This document shows positions 54,975-64,000 of a DNA stretch of 64,000 nucleotides, piece after piece. The notes under the pieces were generated by a model that had not been told where the DNA came from, made no database searches, and saw only the letters and a list, made by a program, of their open reading frames with translations. Origin of the DNA: Chaetoderma sp. LZ-2023a (lineage: Eukaryota > Mollusca > Caudofoveata > Chaetodermatida > Chaetodermatidae). A program made the translations under genes and the position numbers. Location of the stretch: the NCBI GenBank assembly GCA_034401795.1, contig CM067373.1, forward strand, positions 92,203,624 through 92,267,623. The letters run 5' to 3'. Numbering within the stretch: the first letter of the stretch is position 1; every line of letters starts with the position of its first letter.

Positions 54975-55505
54975 TAATTATACTGTTTAATTAATAAGAA
55001 GAGAAGGCACTATAATATCTATTTCTTTTTTTCTTCACAAATATGCTCCACAGATTGTAATCTGATCATATAGGATCCTTAACTCTTACTTCTCTTTGTT
55101 ACAGTATTCTAACACTAACAAATCCACGTCTTTTTAGGCTTAATAAAATCAACAAAGTTAAACACAGCCACTTACTCATCAAATGATCATCTATGGAAAT
55201 TCCCACATCCTAGAGGCCTACACATACAGCGTATAACCAATAGTTGATGCGCTAACCCTGAATGTAGGTACGAACTGTAACAATATGCGATCAATGTTTT
55301 CAGCATAGTAGATAGTCACTTCCTACTTCACGCTCACTTCCTCTGTTGCGGCAATCCATGTCACCGTAGAATGGTCTACTCATAGGGACATGTAGATCAG
55401 TCTATTTAACTAAAATATTCATTATAAATTAGCTACGCTCTAAATGTACAACCCATTTCATTCTGTATTTACTTTATTTCAGTAATATATATGGAATTTA
55501 CTGCC
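54975..55505. other. No gene seen
   Basis: No reading frame, repeat or palindrome recognised. Contains moderately GC-rich DNA at 55185-55390 that could repay comparison with transcripts. Confidence 0.35.
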
Positions 55506-55514
55506 CAGTTAAAT

Positions 55515-55612
55515 TCATGCAGATTATTTTGAAAATGATTTGACTGAAAATTATTGCTGCCAAGATCAGCAATGAATTTCAGTCAAATCATTATCAAAAT
55601 ATACAGCAATTA
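55515..55612. mobile_element. Palindromic MITE B copy
   Basis: TTTTGAAAATGATTTGACTG against CAGTCAAATCATTATCAAAA with TTGCTGCCAAGATCAGCAAT as the loop. Confidence 0.65.
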
Positions 55613-56037
55613 CATGAGATATTCAAAATTAGAATCCCAGAATTTAATACGATTTCACTAATCCTACACTGAGCAGAACAACTCATTAACATTCTAAAGA
55701 CAGTTTTTACTATTTTTTCTTTTTACTGCCAGTGAATTAACGGGCTAGTTATTCTTTTTTTCATATCAATGTATATAAAACATCTGATATTATTCAGCCA
55801 TGGATAGATCTAGATATATAGGTGTATATAAATGAACGAAACATTTGGCAAGCTGTACAATACTTTCTACACATCAGTAAGTAACAAATTGATTTAGAAG
55901 AAACGATTGAAAAGATATGTCCACATTTTGTTGGCTAGTAGGATATTTTACAACGTGAACAATATATGGATAAATAAATAAATAAATAAACAAATATCGT
56001 CTACATCTTTATATATACGTGAGCAATCAGCGTTTAA

Positions 56038-56250
56038 CTCTTTAATAACACTAAAACAGGTCAGAAACAGCTTCTGCAGAGGTTTTGAGAAATATCCTTT
56101 TGCAGACCATGACTATTTTTGAAAATTTACCACTAGAATGACTGAGTCAATAAATGCCATTTCAACGGTAAATTTTCAAAAATAATTTTGTCTTAGTCTG
56201 CAAATGGACATTTTCTATAGAGGAATTTTCAAACATGAGGGTTATGAGCT
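56038..56250. mobile_element. MITE A copy (A20)
   Basis: Left TTAA 56034-56037; start CTCTTTAATAACACTAAAAC; core GAATGACTGAGTCAATAAATG with the right arm shortened; right tip GAGGGTTATGAGCTAAG. Confidence 0.72.
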
Positions 56251-56362
56251 AAGTGTACAGCAGGTATTGAAATCAGCTTGAGTGAACATTTACAATTGCT
56301 AATCAGAGCTGACAATCATCATTAGAGGCCTATTTATCGTCAAAAATACATCCTTTACTTAA

Positions 56363-56550
56363 ACCTTTCACCGATGAATTCCCTGTATCTGATTTTCAAT
56401 GCTACCATACACGAAAACCGTTGAATATTTTGAAATTAATTTAACTGGAAATCGTTGTTGCCTTAGGCAGCAACAGCTTCCAGTCAAATTAATTTCAAAA
56501 TATTCAACAGAATACGTTTTATATTTTAATGAATTTACATTTTCAGGTAT
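56363..56550. mobile_element. MITE C copy, right end lost
   Basis: Start ACCTTTCACCGATGAATTCC after TTAA (56359-56362). Core TTGAATATTTTGAAATTAAT / ATTAATTTCAAAATATTCAA is a perfect palindrome around TGCCTTAGGCAGCAACAGC. Confidence 0.78.
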
Positions 56551-56604
56551 TTATTTGGTTACAGAAATCCCTCACATATTCAAACCAACCATGCAGGAAA
56601 GGTG

Positions 56605-56705
56605 GTGATTATTTTGTGAAACAAATTTTTATTGAAAGCTGGTGTTGCCTCAGGCAGCAACAGCTTTCAGGTAATTAATTATTTGCAGACTATTTAGCAG
56701 AATAT
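56605..56705. mobile_element. Palindromic MITE B copy, degraded
   Basis: TGAAAGCTGGTGTTGCCTCA against GGCAGCAACAGCTTTCAGGT; outer arms poorly matched. Confidence 0.5.
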
Positions 56706-56958
56706 CTCTATACATGATAAATCATTTCTCATATAACTGATGTGTAGCAGTAGGGCTATGTGAATTTAGAATTAAAGTGTTTTAAAACACCCATTTGTTA
56801 AATATAGCCACTATGTATGCTAATTACGTTCAAATATTCATTCACATACAGGTATGCATGCAAATATAGAAATACCTGGCAGAGACCTGGCACACTAAAA
56901 TGAGCCCATGAAAAAAATGAATAACAGGACAGTCTAAAGGTGATCAATGTTAACCTTT

Positions 56959-57150
56959 TAACCCCTGAAATTCCAGTCTCATAATAAAGCCACCTCCTCA
57001 GGAAGGTTTGATTATTTTGGAACTAATTTCACTGCAATGTGTTGTTGCTAAAGGTGACAATGGCTCCCTATCAAATTAGTTTCAAACTATATAACAGCAT
57101 ATTCTCTGTGTCATACTTATATTGTCTTTCTGGTCTGTGATATTTAAATG
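56959..57150. mobile_element. Palindromic MITE of the B group, degraded
   Basis: TTGGAACTAATTTCACTGCA against ATCAAATTAGTTTCAAACTA; preceded by TTTTAACCCCTGAAATTCCA, the same left flank as the element at 54792. Confidence 0.5.
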
Positions 57151-57197
57151 ATTGAAGACACATAAATTACTTTACTGGGTTGAATGGGAGCCTGAGA

Positions 57198-57222
57198 GGG
57201 GAGGGGGTGGGTGGGGTGGGGG
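57198..57222 (+). other. G-quadruplex-forming tract
   Basis: Five runs of three to five G separated by single A or T: GGGG-A-GGGGG-T-GGG-T-GGGG-T-GGGGG. One-base loops make it a strong intramolecular quadruplex candidate. No gene or promoter is identified beside it. Confidence 0.6.
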
Positions 57223-57359
57223 AAAGTATATAGTTATAAGTGCACATTGATTGTTAATAATCACATGATATCTCCATTTCCCATGAAACAAGACAATTCA
57301 ATTAACGTGCAATTACTAAGTGTGTTAATGAATTATGGATATCGTCATGGAGAGAAAAT

Positions 57360-57725
57360 GGAGGGATATAATCTGTCATTCAAGTAATTGACGTCATAAT
57401 CAATTACATCACTTGTTAGCTGATGTCACAATCATAATGACGTAGACTCGGTCATGAAAATCGAAGAGGACGTTGCGAAGACTTTCTTTGATAAATTTAC
57501 AATTTAATAAACATTCTGCTGCATATTTCACAACTAATTTGCCTGGGAGTTGTTGCTGCCTATAGCAGCAACATCCCCCGGTTAAATTAGTTTCAAAATA
57601 TTCAACAGCTTACCTGTATAGATAGGCCCTACTATGAAGTTTAAATCTTTGGAAATTAAATTTCAGAGTTTCAACCTGATAGTAACATGCGGAAAAAATG
57701 GGCAGCTGTTAGCTAGAAATGGATC
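57360..57725 (+). mobile_element. Repeat family G copy
   Basis: GTAATTGACGTCATAATCAA, TTTGATAAATTTACAATTTA, B palindrome at 57518-57610 (GGAGTTGTTGCTGCCTATAG), then GCTTACCTGTATAG and the GGGCAGCTGTTAGCTAGAAA tail. Confidence 0.62.
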
Positions 57726-57729
57726 ACAA

Positions 57730-58080
57730 ACTATTACACAACTATATAGGATCTACATTCCTATCGAGTTATTATAAGCAAAACAATGATATTTAAGTAG
57801 AAACACTTGAATCAAATATACCCTTGATGTCAATGGTGAATTGACAATATTAAATAACACTATTAATTAAATAAAATAAATAACTGATTATTTATCTTAA
57901 CAATCATTACCTTAATTACAAAGTGTGCGATTATTAGTAATAATTATAACTGACGCAAGTGTTATTATTTCTGCTAATTAAACTCATTAGCAGATCTAAT
58001 CACACACTAATGCGTCTAAATATTGAGACAGCAAATCCTCCACGTAAAATTTAACTAAGGATTATTTCAAAGCGTCTCTT
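57730..58080. other. No gene seen
   Basis: Strongly AT-rich (TTAAATAAAATAAATAACTG) without coding frame or recognised repeat. Confidence 0.35.
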
Positions 58081-58082
58081 AA

Positions 58083-58300
58083 CACTGGGTTAAACCAGTC
58101 ACAACGGGCGTTTGTAGTGATCTGGATAAATATCCAACGACATGCCAAGATTTTTTTTTTAAATTTTACCACTGGAATGATTGGCTCGATAACTGAGCCA
58201 GTAATGCCAATGGTACATTTTCAAAAATAGTCTTCTCGTGGTATACAAATGGACATTCACTAAGCAGAGATTTTGAATTTCTTGACAAATCTTGATCATT
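58083..58300. mobile_element. MITE A copy (A21)
   Basis: Core GATTGGCTCGATAACTGAGC with complement; left tip degraded; right tip CTTGATCATTGAGC runs straight into A22. Confidence 0.75.
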
Positions 58301-58302
58301 GA

Positions 58303-58488
58303 GCCTTTAACACTCATATCAGCCAAAATTGGCTTCAGCAGTGGTCTTGAGAAATGTCAATTTGTAGACCATGAAGACTATTTTTGAAAATTCGGCCCCT
58401 GAAATGACTAAATTAAAAAAGATAGTCTTCTCATGGACATTTTTTATGAGAGAAATGAAATTCTTTTAAACAAATTTGAGGGTTAAAG
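58303..58488. mobile_element. MITE A copy (A22), core deletion
   Basis: Starts CCTTTAACACTCATATCAGC, ends AAATTTGAGGGTTAAAG. The left core arm (CCCCTGAAATGACTAAA) is followed directly by AAAAAGATAGTCTTCTC, so the palindrome centre and part of the right arm are missing. Confidence 0.75.
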
Positions 58489-58514
58489 TCTCATATTTAT
58501 CTACTACACACTAG

Positions 58515-58625
58515 TGTTGAGATCATGCCAACTGTCTCAAAAACAATTTGACTGCACGTTATGACTGGCTTCTCTCTATAACAACGACTTTCAGTCAAGT
58601 AGATTTTTTAAAGTAATCAGCATAT
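58515..58625. mobile_element. Palindromic MITE B, degraded
   Basis: TCAAAAACAATTTGACTGCA against GACTTTCAGTCAAGTAGATT; loop replaced by ATGACTGGCTTCTCTCTATA. Confidence 0.45.
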
Positions 58626-58639
58626 ATACATTTCATACT

Positions 58640-59110
58640 GGCCTTCTACACAAACAGGATAAATCAAGCAATTCAGACCAAAAAGGGTTCAAAAGTTAGC
58701 ATAGTAAGATAAACAAAGAGTGGACAAACTGCAGTGATCAAAGTGATTTAAAACAGTTGAAAAATTGTGCATTTACACAAATGATACAGGAAACTAAAAT
58801 CACAAAAAATCCTTTACACGCATCCAAGCATGCGCTACGCATACAGATATAATAAATATTTGATTAGATGTCTCCGGGATCATGAGCGGCCTATGGAACA
58901 CCATGTGTCCCTTCAGGCTATGTCATGTATGTGCGAATGAAAGAGGACATTATTTATACACTGAATCAATACCGATAATAATGATTCTTTTGTTTCTAGG
59001 TGGATAGTCAACATCATAATGTAGAAATTAGATACAAATTTGTTCATCAGGGCTAATTTCACGTGTAAGACAAAATAAGCAAATTGAAAATGAATCCGCA
59101 TGACTTATCA
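58640..59110. other. No gene seen
   Basis: No coding frame or repeat recognised. Confidence 0.3.
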
Positions 59111-59234
59111 AGTTCATGCTTTTAGAGAACATATACCAGGGGAGGAAAAAATTTCAAGGGGAGGTAACTCTAGAAGATTTTTCCATTCAAATACAATTAG
59201 TTCCTTTAAAAATAAAAATTGAGGGAGGCACATG

Positions 59235-59300
59235 CCTCCGAGTGCCTGCCCCTCCCCACCCACCCTCCACACACCCCCCCCCCCCCAACCCCTTAGATCC
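59235..59300 (-). other. C-rich tract (G-quadruplex potential on minus strand)
   Basis: CCCTCCCC, CCCACCC and a run of about 14 C at 59272-59286, then AACCCC. On the minus strand four or more G-runs lie within 30 bases. Surrounding sequence (GGGAGGCACATGCCTCC at 59221-59237) is itself a short hairpin. Confidence 0.5.
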
Positions 59301-59499
59301 ACACATCAACACCCCACCTTCTCCACCTCTTTCCTTCCTCCCCGTCACTCATCCACTCCCTCCATCTCCATCTGGTAGTATCATAACCAAATGCTGCTTA
59401 CTACCTGCTGAATCTGTATGATAAAGATGGTTGTTTGGAAAAGAAAATGACCGTAATCAGTCTCAGAATGAGTCATACGACAATGGAAGGATGCATTTC

Positions 59500-59830
59500 T
59501 AGTTATACACCGGCCACCTCTAGTTAAGCTCCACCCATTTTCTACATACATTTGAATCAATTGTAACCCTCTGAGACATGAATTCATAGATCTCGCAATT
59601 TCAAGCTAACTATATAAGTAGTGTGCTATTATTATTTTGACATTAGTCTGATTGGAAGTTGTTGCTGGCTATGACAGCAACAACACTGCCAAATTACTTT
59701 CAAAATATTCAACAGAACGTATATTAAATTGTAAATTGATCAAAGACATACAATTCAGACGATCACTGTGGCATTTCCCCTTCTTGTTGGATGTTTTACA
59801 TCATTTGATTATGATGTCATCAAGTGATGC
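59500..59830 (-). mobile_element. Repeat family G copy, inverted
   Basis: CACCTCTAGTTAAGCTCCAC, then a B palindrome (59630-59715, TTGTTGCTGGCTATGACAGC), TTAAATTGTAAATTGATCAA and GATTATGATGTCATCAAGTG. Confidence 0.58.
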
Positions 59831-59869
59831 ATATTGATTATTACATCAGACCCTCACAATATAGCCCTG

Positions 59870-60045
59870 CCTGTGTGTTCTTGTGTGCGTACATGCACGC
59901 ATGTGTGCATGCATTGTCTGGACATCATGATAACACTAGTTCTACTGGAGGGATCGTGGCTGAAACTTGGGAGGTTGTGATTGGGTTATTGAAGAACCAG
60001 ATTGTACTCAAGAATTATCTGGGAATTCTGGTTCATTTCTTTCAT
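59870..60045 (+). repeat. GT/GCAT tract plus repeat family K copy
   Basis: TGTGTTCTTGTGTGCGTACA and ATGCACGCATGTGTGCATGC, then GTTCTACTGGAGGGATCGTG and AAACTTGGGAGGTTGTGATT as in 41090-41270. Confidence 0.45.
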
Positions 60046-60049
60046 TAGG

Positions 60050-61260
60050 TCAAATTGTTTCTTTGAATGAGAAAGACAATCACAAAACGTGTAGATCTCT
60101 GATCATCATCTCAGTCACACTGAATTTCCGTTCATGCCTAATTTCTGGCAGCTGTATCTTATGATATATGTAAGTAGATCCATATTTATTAATACTTTGT
60201 TCAGAATTTCCTCATTAAGACCCAGTAAAGGCCCCCAAATACATGCACATCCATACTCTATAAACAAAGTTGTAATTTCTGAAAGTATGTACATATTTAC
60301 AAGATTTAAATCCGAGATAACAGCACCAAGTTGTTACCGGCAGAAAAGTTGACATCTGTGATGTATACACTATCAGTGTATGAATTAATTCATAGTTAAC
60401 AGTGCCATCCTTAGGTCTTTTATTAGAAAAGACAGCATGAGATAAAGTCTGATTGCTTAATCTCTCTCAAGGACCCCAGATTTTACACTAGTACCCATTT
60501 ATACTCCTGGGTGGAGAGGTAACAAGGGGTGAAGGAAATTGCACAAGTTTCCATGATCATGTGACTGTACCACATCATGAAATGATGCATGAGACCTCAG
60601 GTCTGGCAGCCACAGACACAGGGATTTTCATAACAGTCCATTAGAAGGTAGATACCCAAAATGCAACAAATATACCCACAAATCTCATATGGGACCCCTT
60701 TAATTCATAGCTCTGAGTATATGGTACCTTGTAATTTTAGCATGAATGAGAAAACTGCATTGGTACCGCAGACTTTCAGTTTGGGATGACCAGATTTCAG
60801 GGTGTGGGGTCCCTGGGACCACCAAAATCTAGATGCCATGGAAAACACTGCACAAACGCATTAGCCTGTTACATAGATCCCACAGTGACCTGTCAAGTTG
60901 AAACCCAGACTGTGTCCTTAGTCAAACTGTAAACATCTACCATTTTGTAGAAAGAGAATTTACATTGTTGAGTGAGAAACAAACTGCGACATCAAAATAG
61001 TAGCATGATATCACCGTATAAAATTAATGTGTGATGTCATATTGCCATCACAAGGAATGCCATTGTCTGCTGCTTTGTTATTGGCTATCATCATCAGATT
61101 TGGTGACAATTTTAACCTGCCAGCCAATCAGAGGCATCGACAGAGCAAACCCTAACATACCCCAACAGGAGGATACTGAGTCTGCAGAACAGACTACCAT
61201 TACACCAAAATTTACAAATATATTGCAGACTGTTATAATATTGATAAGACACAATTCACC
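60050..61260. other. No gene seen
   Basis: Mixed-composition DNA with few repeats. Open frames up to 88 codons (61031-61297 plus) show no known domain. As one of the few repeat-poor stretches, it may hold host sequence such as an exon or UTR. Confidence 0.35.
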
Positions 61261-61264
61261 TTTC

Positions 61265-61550
61265 CAGAGTATCCATCGATCATCTGACGTCACGTGATGT
61301 AATAATCAGCTAAGCGGCGTGTAGGACGGTGTCATAATCATTACATCATAAATGATTCTATTTGGCCCGTCTTTGACTCTTAAATAGTCTGACACGTATG
61401 AATTGTTATGTTTCTACAGCTTACCTGTATAGTTTTCTGGAAATTGATAGTCAGGGAGCTCAGAGCTCGATCAATCACAACACGAGTGAAGTGTGGGTGG
61501 AGTTTAGCTAGATATGGGCGGGGCATAGTTAAAAATGGAAAGGTCCATTC
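61265..61550 (+). mobile_element. Repeat family G copy lacking the palindromic core
   Basis: CATCTGACGTCACGTGATGT at left, then CTTACCTGTATAGTTTTCTG, AAATTGATAGTCAGGGAGCT, GGGTGGAGTTTAGCTAGATA and the terminus ATGGAAAGGTCCAT. Where other copies have a 95-bp B palindrome, this one reads TTTCTACAGCTTACC. Confidence 0.62.
61285..61296. promoter_or_regulatory. Overlapping CRE and E-box words
   Basis: TGACGTCA (61285-61292) overlaps CACGTG (61291-61296). Both are perfect palindromic binding words (CREB/ATF and bHLH-ZIP respectively) in a G-family copy. Sequence match only. Confidence 0.25.
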
Positions 61551-61673
61551 ACTTACAAAGTGAGACAGTTAAGTCAACGTTCCAGATGTCATAACACTGT
61601 ACACTCCATGTCTGATTGGACAAACTGATTGGTGAATAAATTATACTAACTGTAAGGCCTCTAACTAATGCTT

Positions 61674-61850
61674 AGCCTTTTAATGGTTAAAATCGACCAA
61701 GGAAATCAAATGTCAGGCCAAGAAAACTACTTTTAAAAAGTTATCGTGCCAGGCATTTCAGTAGTAAGTTTTCAAAAATAGGCTTCTCTTGGAATGTAAA
61801 TGGACATACTTCAAGAGCACTGCAGAGGCCAGTTTTGAAGAGCAAAAGGG
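61674..61850. mobile_element. MITE A copy (A23), left core arm deleted
   Basis: Starts GCCTTTTAATGGTTAAAATC; only the right core arm GCATTTCAGTAGTAAGTTTT and CACTGCAGAGGCCAGTTTTG remain clear. Confidence 0.62.
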
Positions 61851-61859
61851 GATATTGGC

Positions 61860-62225
61860 ACGCATATTTACTAGACTCAACATCCTAAGTACTTAAATTT
61901 CTAGGAATGCAAAATGTAATTGGGTGTTTTAGATAATATAAATATGAGGCTCACACCAAACATCCAAACATGAGCTTTACATGGCTCATCCAGCATAATG
62001 TTATGAATCTGATGCTATTTAGAAGATGTAAATTAATGTTTCAATAATTTGGGTGGCTCCCATCATGAATACAATAATAATCTTCCCATCTCTTACCAGT
62101 ACTTTGTTAAACATTTGTGTTTATGATTATCACACCGTACACAATATCCACAAAGTGGCATGGCTTTTATTCTTCATCCATAAAATCACAGTATCTTTAG
62201 AAATTACAAAGCACTCATACAAGAA
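61860..62225. other. No gene seen
   Basis: AT-rich spacer; the 62-codon frame at 62053-62241 has no recognised domain. Confidence 0.3.
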
Positions 62226-62234
62226 GTCTATTGA

Positions 62235-62325
62235 GTATTGAATATTTTTCAAAATAATTTGACTGGAAGTTATTGCAACAACTTTCAGTCAAATTAAATT
62301 TTTTTTCAAAATTCAACAGCAAGTT
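62235..62325. mobile_element. Palindromic MITE B copy
   Basis: TTTGACTGGAAGTTATTGCA joined directly to ACAACTTTCAGTCAAATTAA; loop deleted, outer arms TGAATATTTTTCAAAATAAT and TTTTCAAAATTCAACAGC. Confidence 0.62.
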
Positions 62326-62462
62326 GTAATAAATTTGCATATCTGCTGAGTTGTGGCTCAATTTATAAATAGGGCAATTAAAATACCTTTTCACTTTAAG
62401 TACATTATATTCCTAAAACATCCTAAAACATCTTTATTTCATGACATTGTTTAATAAGTTAA

Positions 62463-62649
62463 CTCTTTAACCCTCAAATTTCTTCCAATCGTCTCATAGA
62501 AAATGTGTACTTGTAGACCCAGACTGGCTCAGTTATTGAGCCAGTCATTCCAGTGGTCAATCTTTAAAAATAGTCTTCTCTTGTTCTGCAAATGGACATT
62601 TCTGAAGATCACAGCAGAAGCCATTTTCGGCCGGCTTGTGTGTTAATGG
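62463..62649. mobile_element. MITE A copy (A24)
   Basis: TTAA at 62459-62462 and 62650-62653. Core ACTGGCTCAGTTATTGAGCC; left arm shortened, right tip GGCCGGCTTGTGTGTTAATGG. Confidence 0.78.
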
Positions 62650-62704
62650 TTAACAAGAGGCAGAATATCCCTGTATTGTTCACCTGCAATGTCACTATAT
62701 TTAA

Positions 62705-62932
62705 CCCTTTCATGGTTAAGCTAGCCAATACCGGCCTCCGCAGTGATCTCGAGGACTGTCCCATTCCAGGACATAAAACCTATTTTTGAAAATTTATCAC
62801 TGGAATGACTCGCTCAGTAACACCACCAGTCATTCCAGTTGTAAATTTACAAAAATAGGTTTCTCTTATCCAGCAGAGATATTCAATTAGAAAATATTTA
62901 GATTTTCTTGAACAAATTTAGCCATTAAAGGG
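62705..62932. mobile_element. MITE A copy (A25)
   Basis: TTAA at 62701-62704 and 62933-62936. Starts CCCTTTCATGGTTAAGCTAG; core ACTCGCTCAGTAACACCACC with a mismatched centre; ends TTTAGCCATTAAAGGG. Confidence 0.85.
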
Positions 62933-62939
62933 TTAAACC

Positions 62940-63865
62940 AGGAACATGAAATAAAAGATAATCCTGTCTGGCAACATGTCTGTAAGATGCATGGAAATCC
63001 AAATTCCAAATGTGAAAATCTTGAAAAATTAACATTTATAAGTCAGAAATAACAGAATTTGGTTCCACAACTTCAAGGGTTCGCGATGAGAAGTTGTTTT
63101 TGCCCAAACCAGTCTTTCCTTGCGCTGTTATCCCTTTCGTCAGCGCCTTCTCTTCGAGCATAATGTTAACGATACCAAAAAAATTTAAAGAAAATCACCA
63201 AATTCTACAAGTTTTCTATTGGCTGATGAAATTACTCTTTACTAATTAATTTCTAAAATCTATATATACGGACGGCGTCTCTAGTACAGAACAGGATTTG
63301 TTGGACACCATATATATGGCATCATAGGTACAGATGATTTAGGAATTAAGTAAAGTACTTACCAAAAATATTCCATGTTATAAAATGTAATCCCTCTTGG
63401 AAATAGCTGTGTATGCTACGTGCACACGTTAATGTACAATACATAATCAATAATTTCACGAGTGCATTAGCTAATTAATGCATTTGGTTTCTGCAATTAC
63501 CTGTACCAAATTGATATTGCTTCTAGTAATTATAATTATGACATCAATAATTAATTACCCCTTACTCATCACCCTCGTTTATATGCTGGGACTGGTGGGA
63601 GTGGGGTGGGGGCAGGGTATCGCATTGGAATCCGTCTGCCTACCTATGGCTCACTTCTCGGAAACTATGCATCCAATTTAACTCAAATACAATGTTCCAG
63701 TAAATTAGCACTTTCAATATTTGGTCTCGATACGAATAAAAGGAGGAAGAGCGGGTTAGCGCATGTTGTTAACCAACTAAAACAAAGACTGGTTAAGAAG
63801 ATAACAAATTTAGCTCAGTTTATGTCCATTTGCAAGGAAAGAAGCCTTTTTTTTTTTTTAATTTT
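62940..63865. other. No gene seen
   Basis: No repeat family recognised. 63060-63160 is less AT-rich, but its frames are short and unassigned. 63590-63620 is G-rich (GGTGGGAGTGGGGTGGGGGC). Confidence 0.35.
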
Positions 63866-63871
63866 ACTTAA

Positions 63872-64000
63872 CCCTTTAACCCTTGAACTTGTTCAAGAAA
63901 ATTTCAATTTTCTCATGGTAAATGAGCAAATGTCCATTTGCAGACCACGATAACACTATTTTTGAAAATTTACCACTGGAATGCCTGCCTCGGTTACTGA
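63872..64000. mobile_element. MITE A copy (A26), cut by window end
   Basis: TTAA at 63868-63871; starts CCCTTTAACCCTTGAACTTG, arm TTTTTGAAAATTTACCACTG, and stops in the core (TGCCTCGGTTACTGA) at the window edge. Confidence 0.8.

Noticed and set aside
59116-59421. Pro-rich 101-codon frame
   Set aside because: It is generated by the C-rich low-complexity tract; no domain and the frame is open only because C-rich codons lack stops.

Overview
The window looks like intergenic or intronic DNA from a eukaryotic invertebrate, most likely a marine mollusc and probably a bivalve. The evidence is the absence of any bacterial-style gene arrangement, AT-rich DNA packed with small palindromic transposons, two DIRS-type (tyrosine-recombinase) retrotransposons, an I-group LINE, a Tc1/mariner element, several minisatellites, and a dispersed repeat beginning CAAGAGGCCC and ending GGTGAGCTAA. 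From memory that last repeat is common in bivalve DNA; no database search was possible. I found no host protein-coding gene, tRNA or rRNA that I can support. Every long reading frame belongs to a transposon.

Layout. 1-1007: repeat remnants and one 400-bp repeat (family G). 1008-8680: a complete but inactivated DIRS element on the minus strand (gag, reverse transcriptase/RNase H, tyrosine recombinase) with split inverted terminal repeats and an internal complementary region (ICR). 8681-16000: palindromic MITEs (families A, B, D), a 29-bp minisatellite and quiet DNA. 16008-17692: first copy of repeat J. 18-19.4 kb: dispersed CTTGGATTTTCTTGAA repeats. 19.4-21.7 kb: MITEs, one nested in another. 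22338-23415: a 64-bp minisatellite of 17 copies. 24410-25760: second J copy. 25874-27160: MITE D split by a TA-flanked element E. 27227-32255: a second DIRS element with intact ends but no recognisable RT. 32.6-38.3 kb: MITEs, including a 1282-bp near-palindrome flanked by TTAA (34776-36057). 38657-41089: third J copy, internally amplified. 42115-44035: a 26-bp minisatellite with a 650-bp higher-order period. 45.2-49.5 kb: family G split by an I-group LINE with a perfect 13-bp target duplication. 49547-50810: a mariner-like element with a nearly intact DD37D transposase. 50.8-64 kb: more A, B, C and G copies, a 186-bp tandem duplication and G-rich tracts.

How the parts relate. About 26 copies of one palindromic family (A), and relatives sharing TTAA-CCCTTT ends (C, D), dominate the accessory DNA. 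Their ends resemble piggyBac-type target choice and termini. Nesting gives a relative history: A inserted into B, a TTAA palindrome into A, E into D, the LINE into G, and a DIRS element next to half of an A copy. The autonomous elements are mostly broken. The mariner is the least damaged, with its catalytic triad intact and only a small C-terminal frameshift.

Limits: exons of a host gene shorter than about 60 codons would be invisible here, and family names A-K are mine for this window only.
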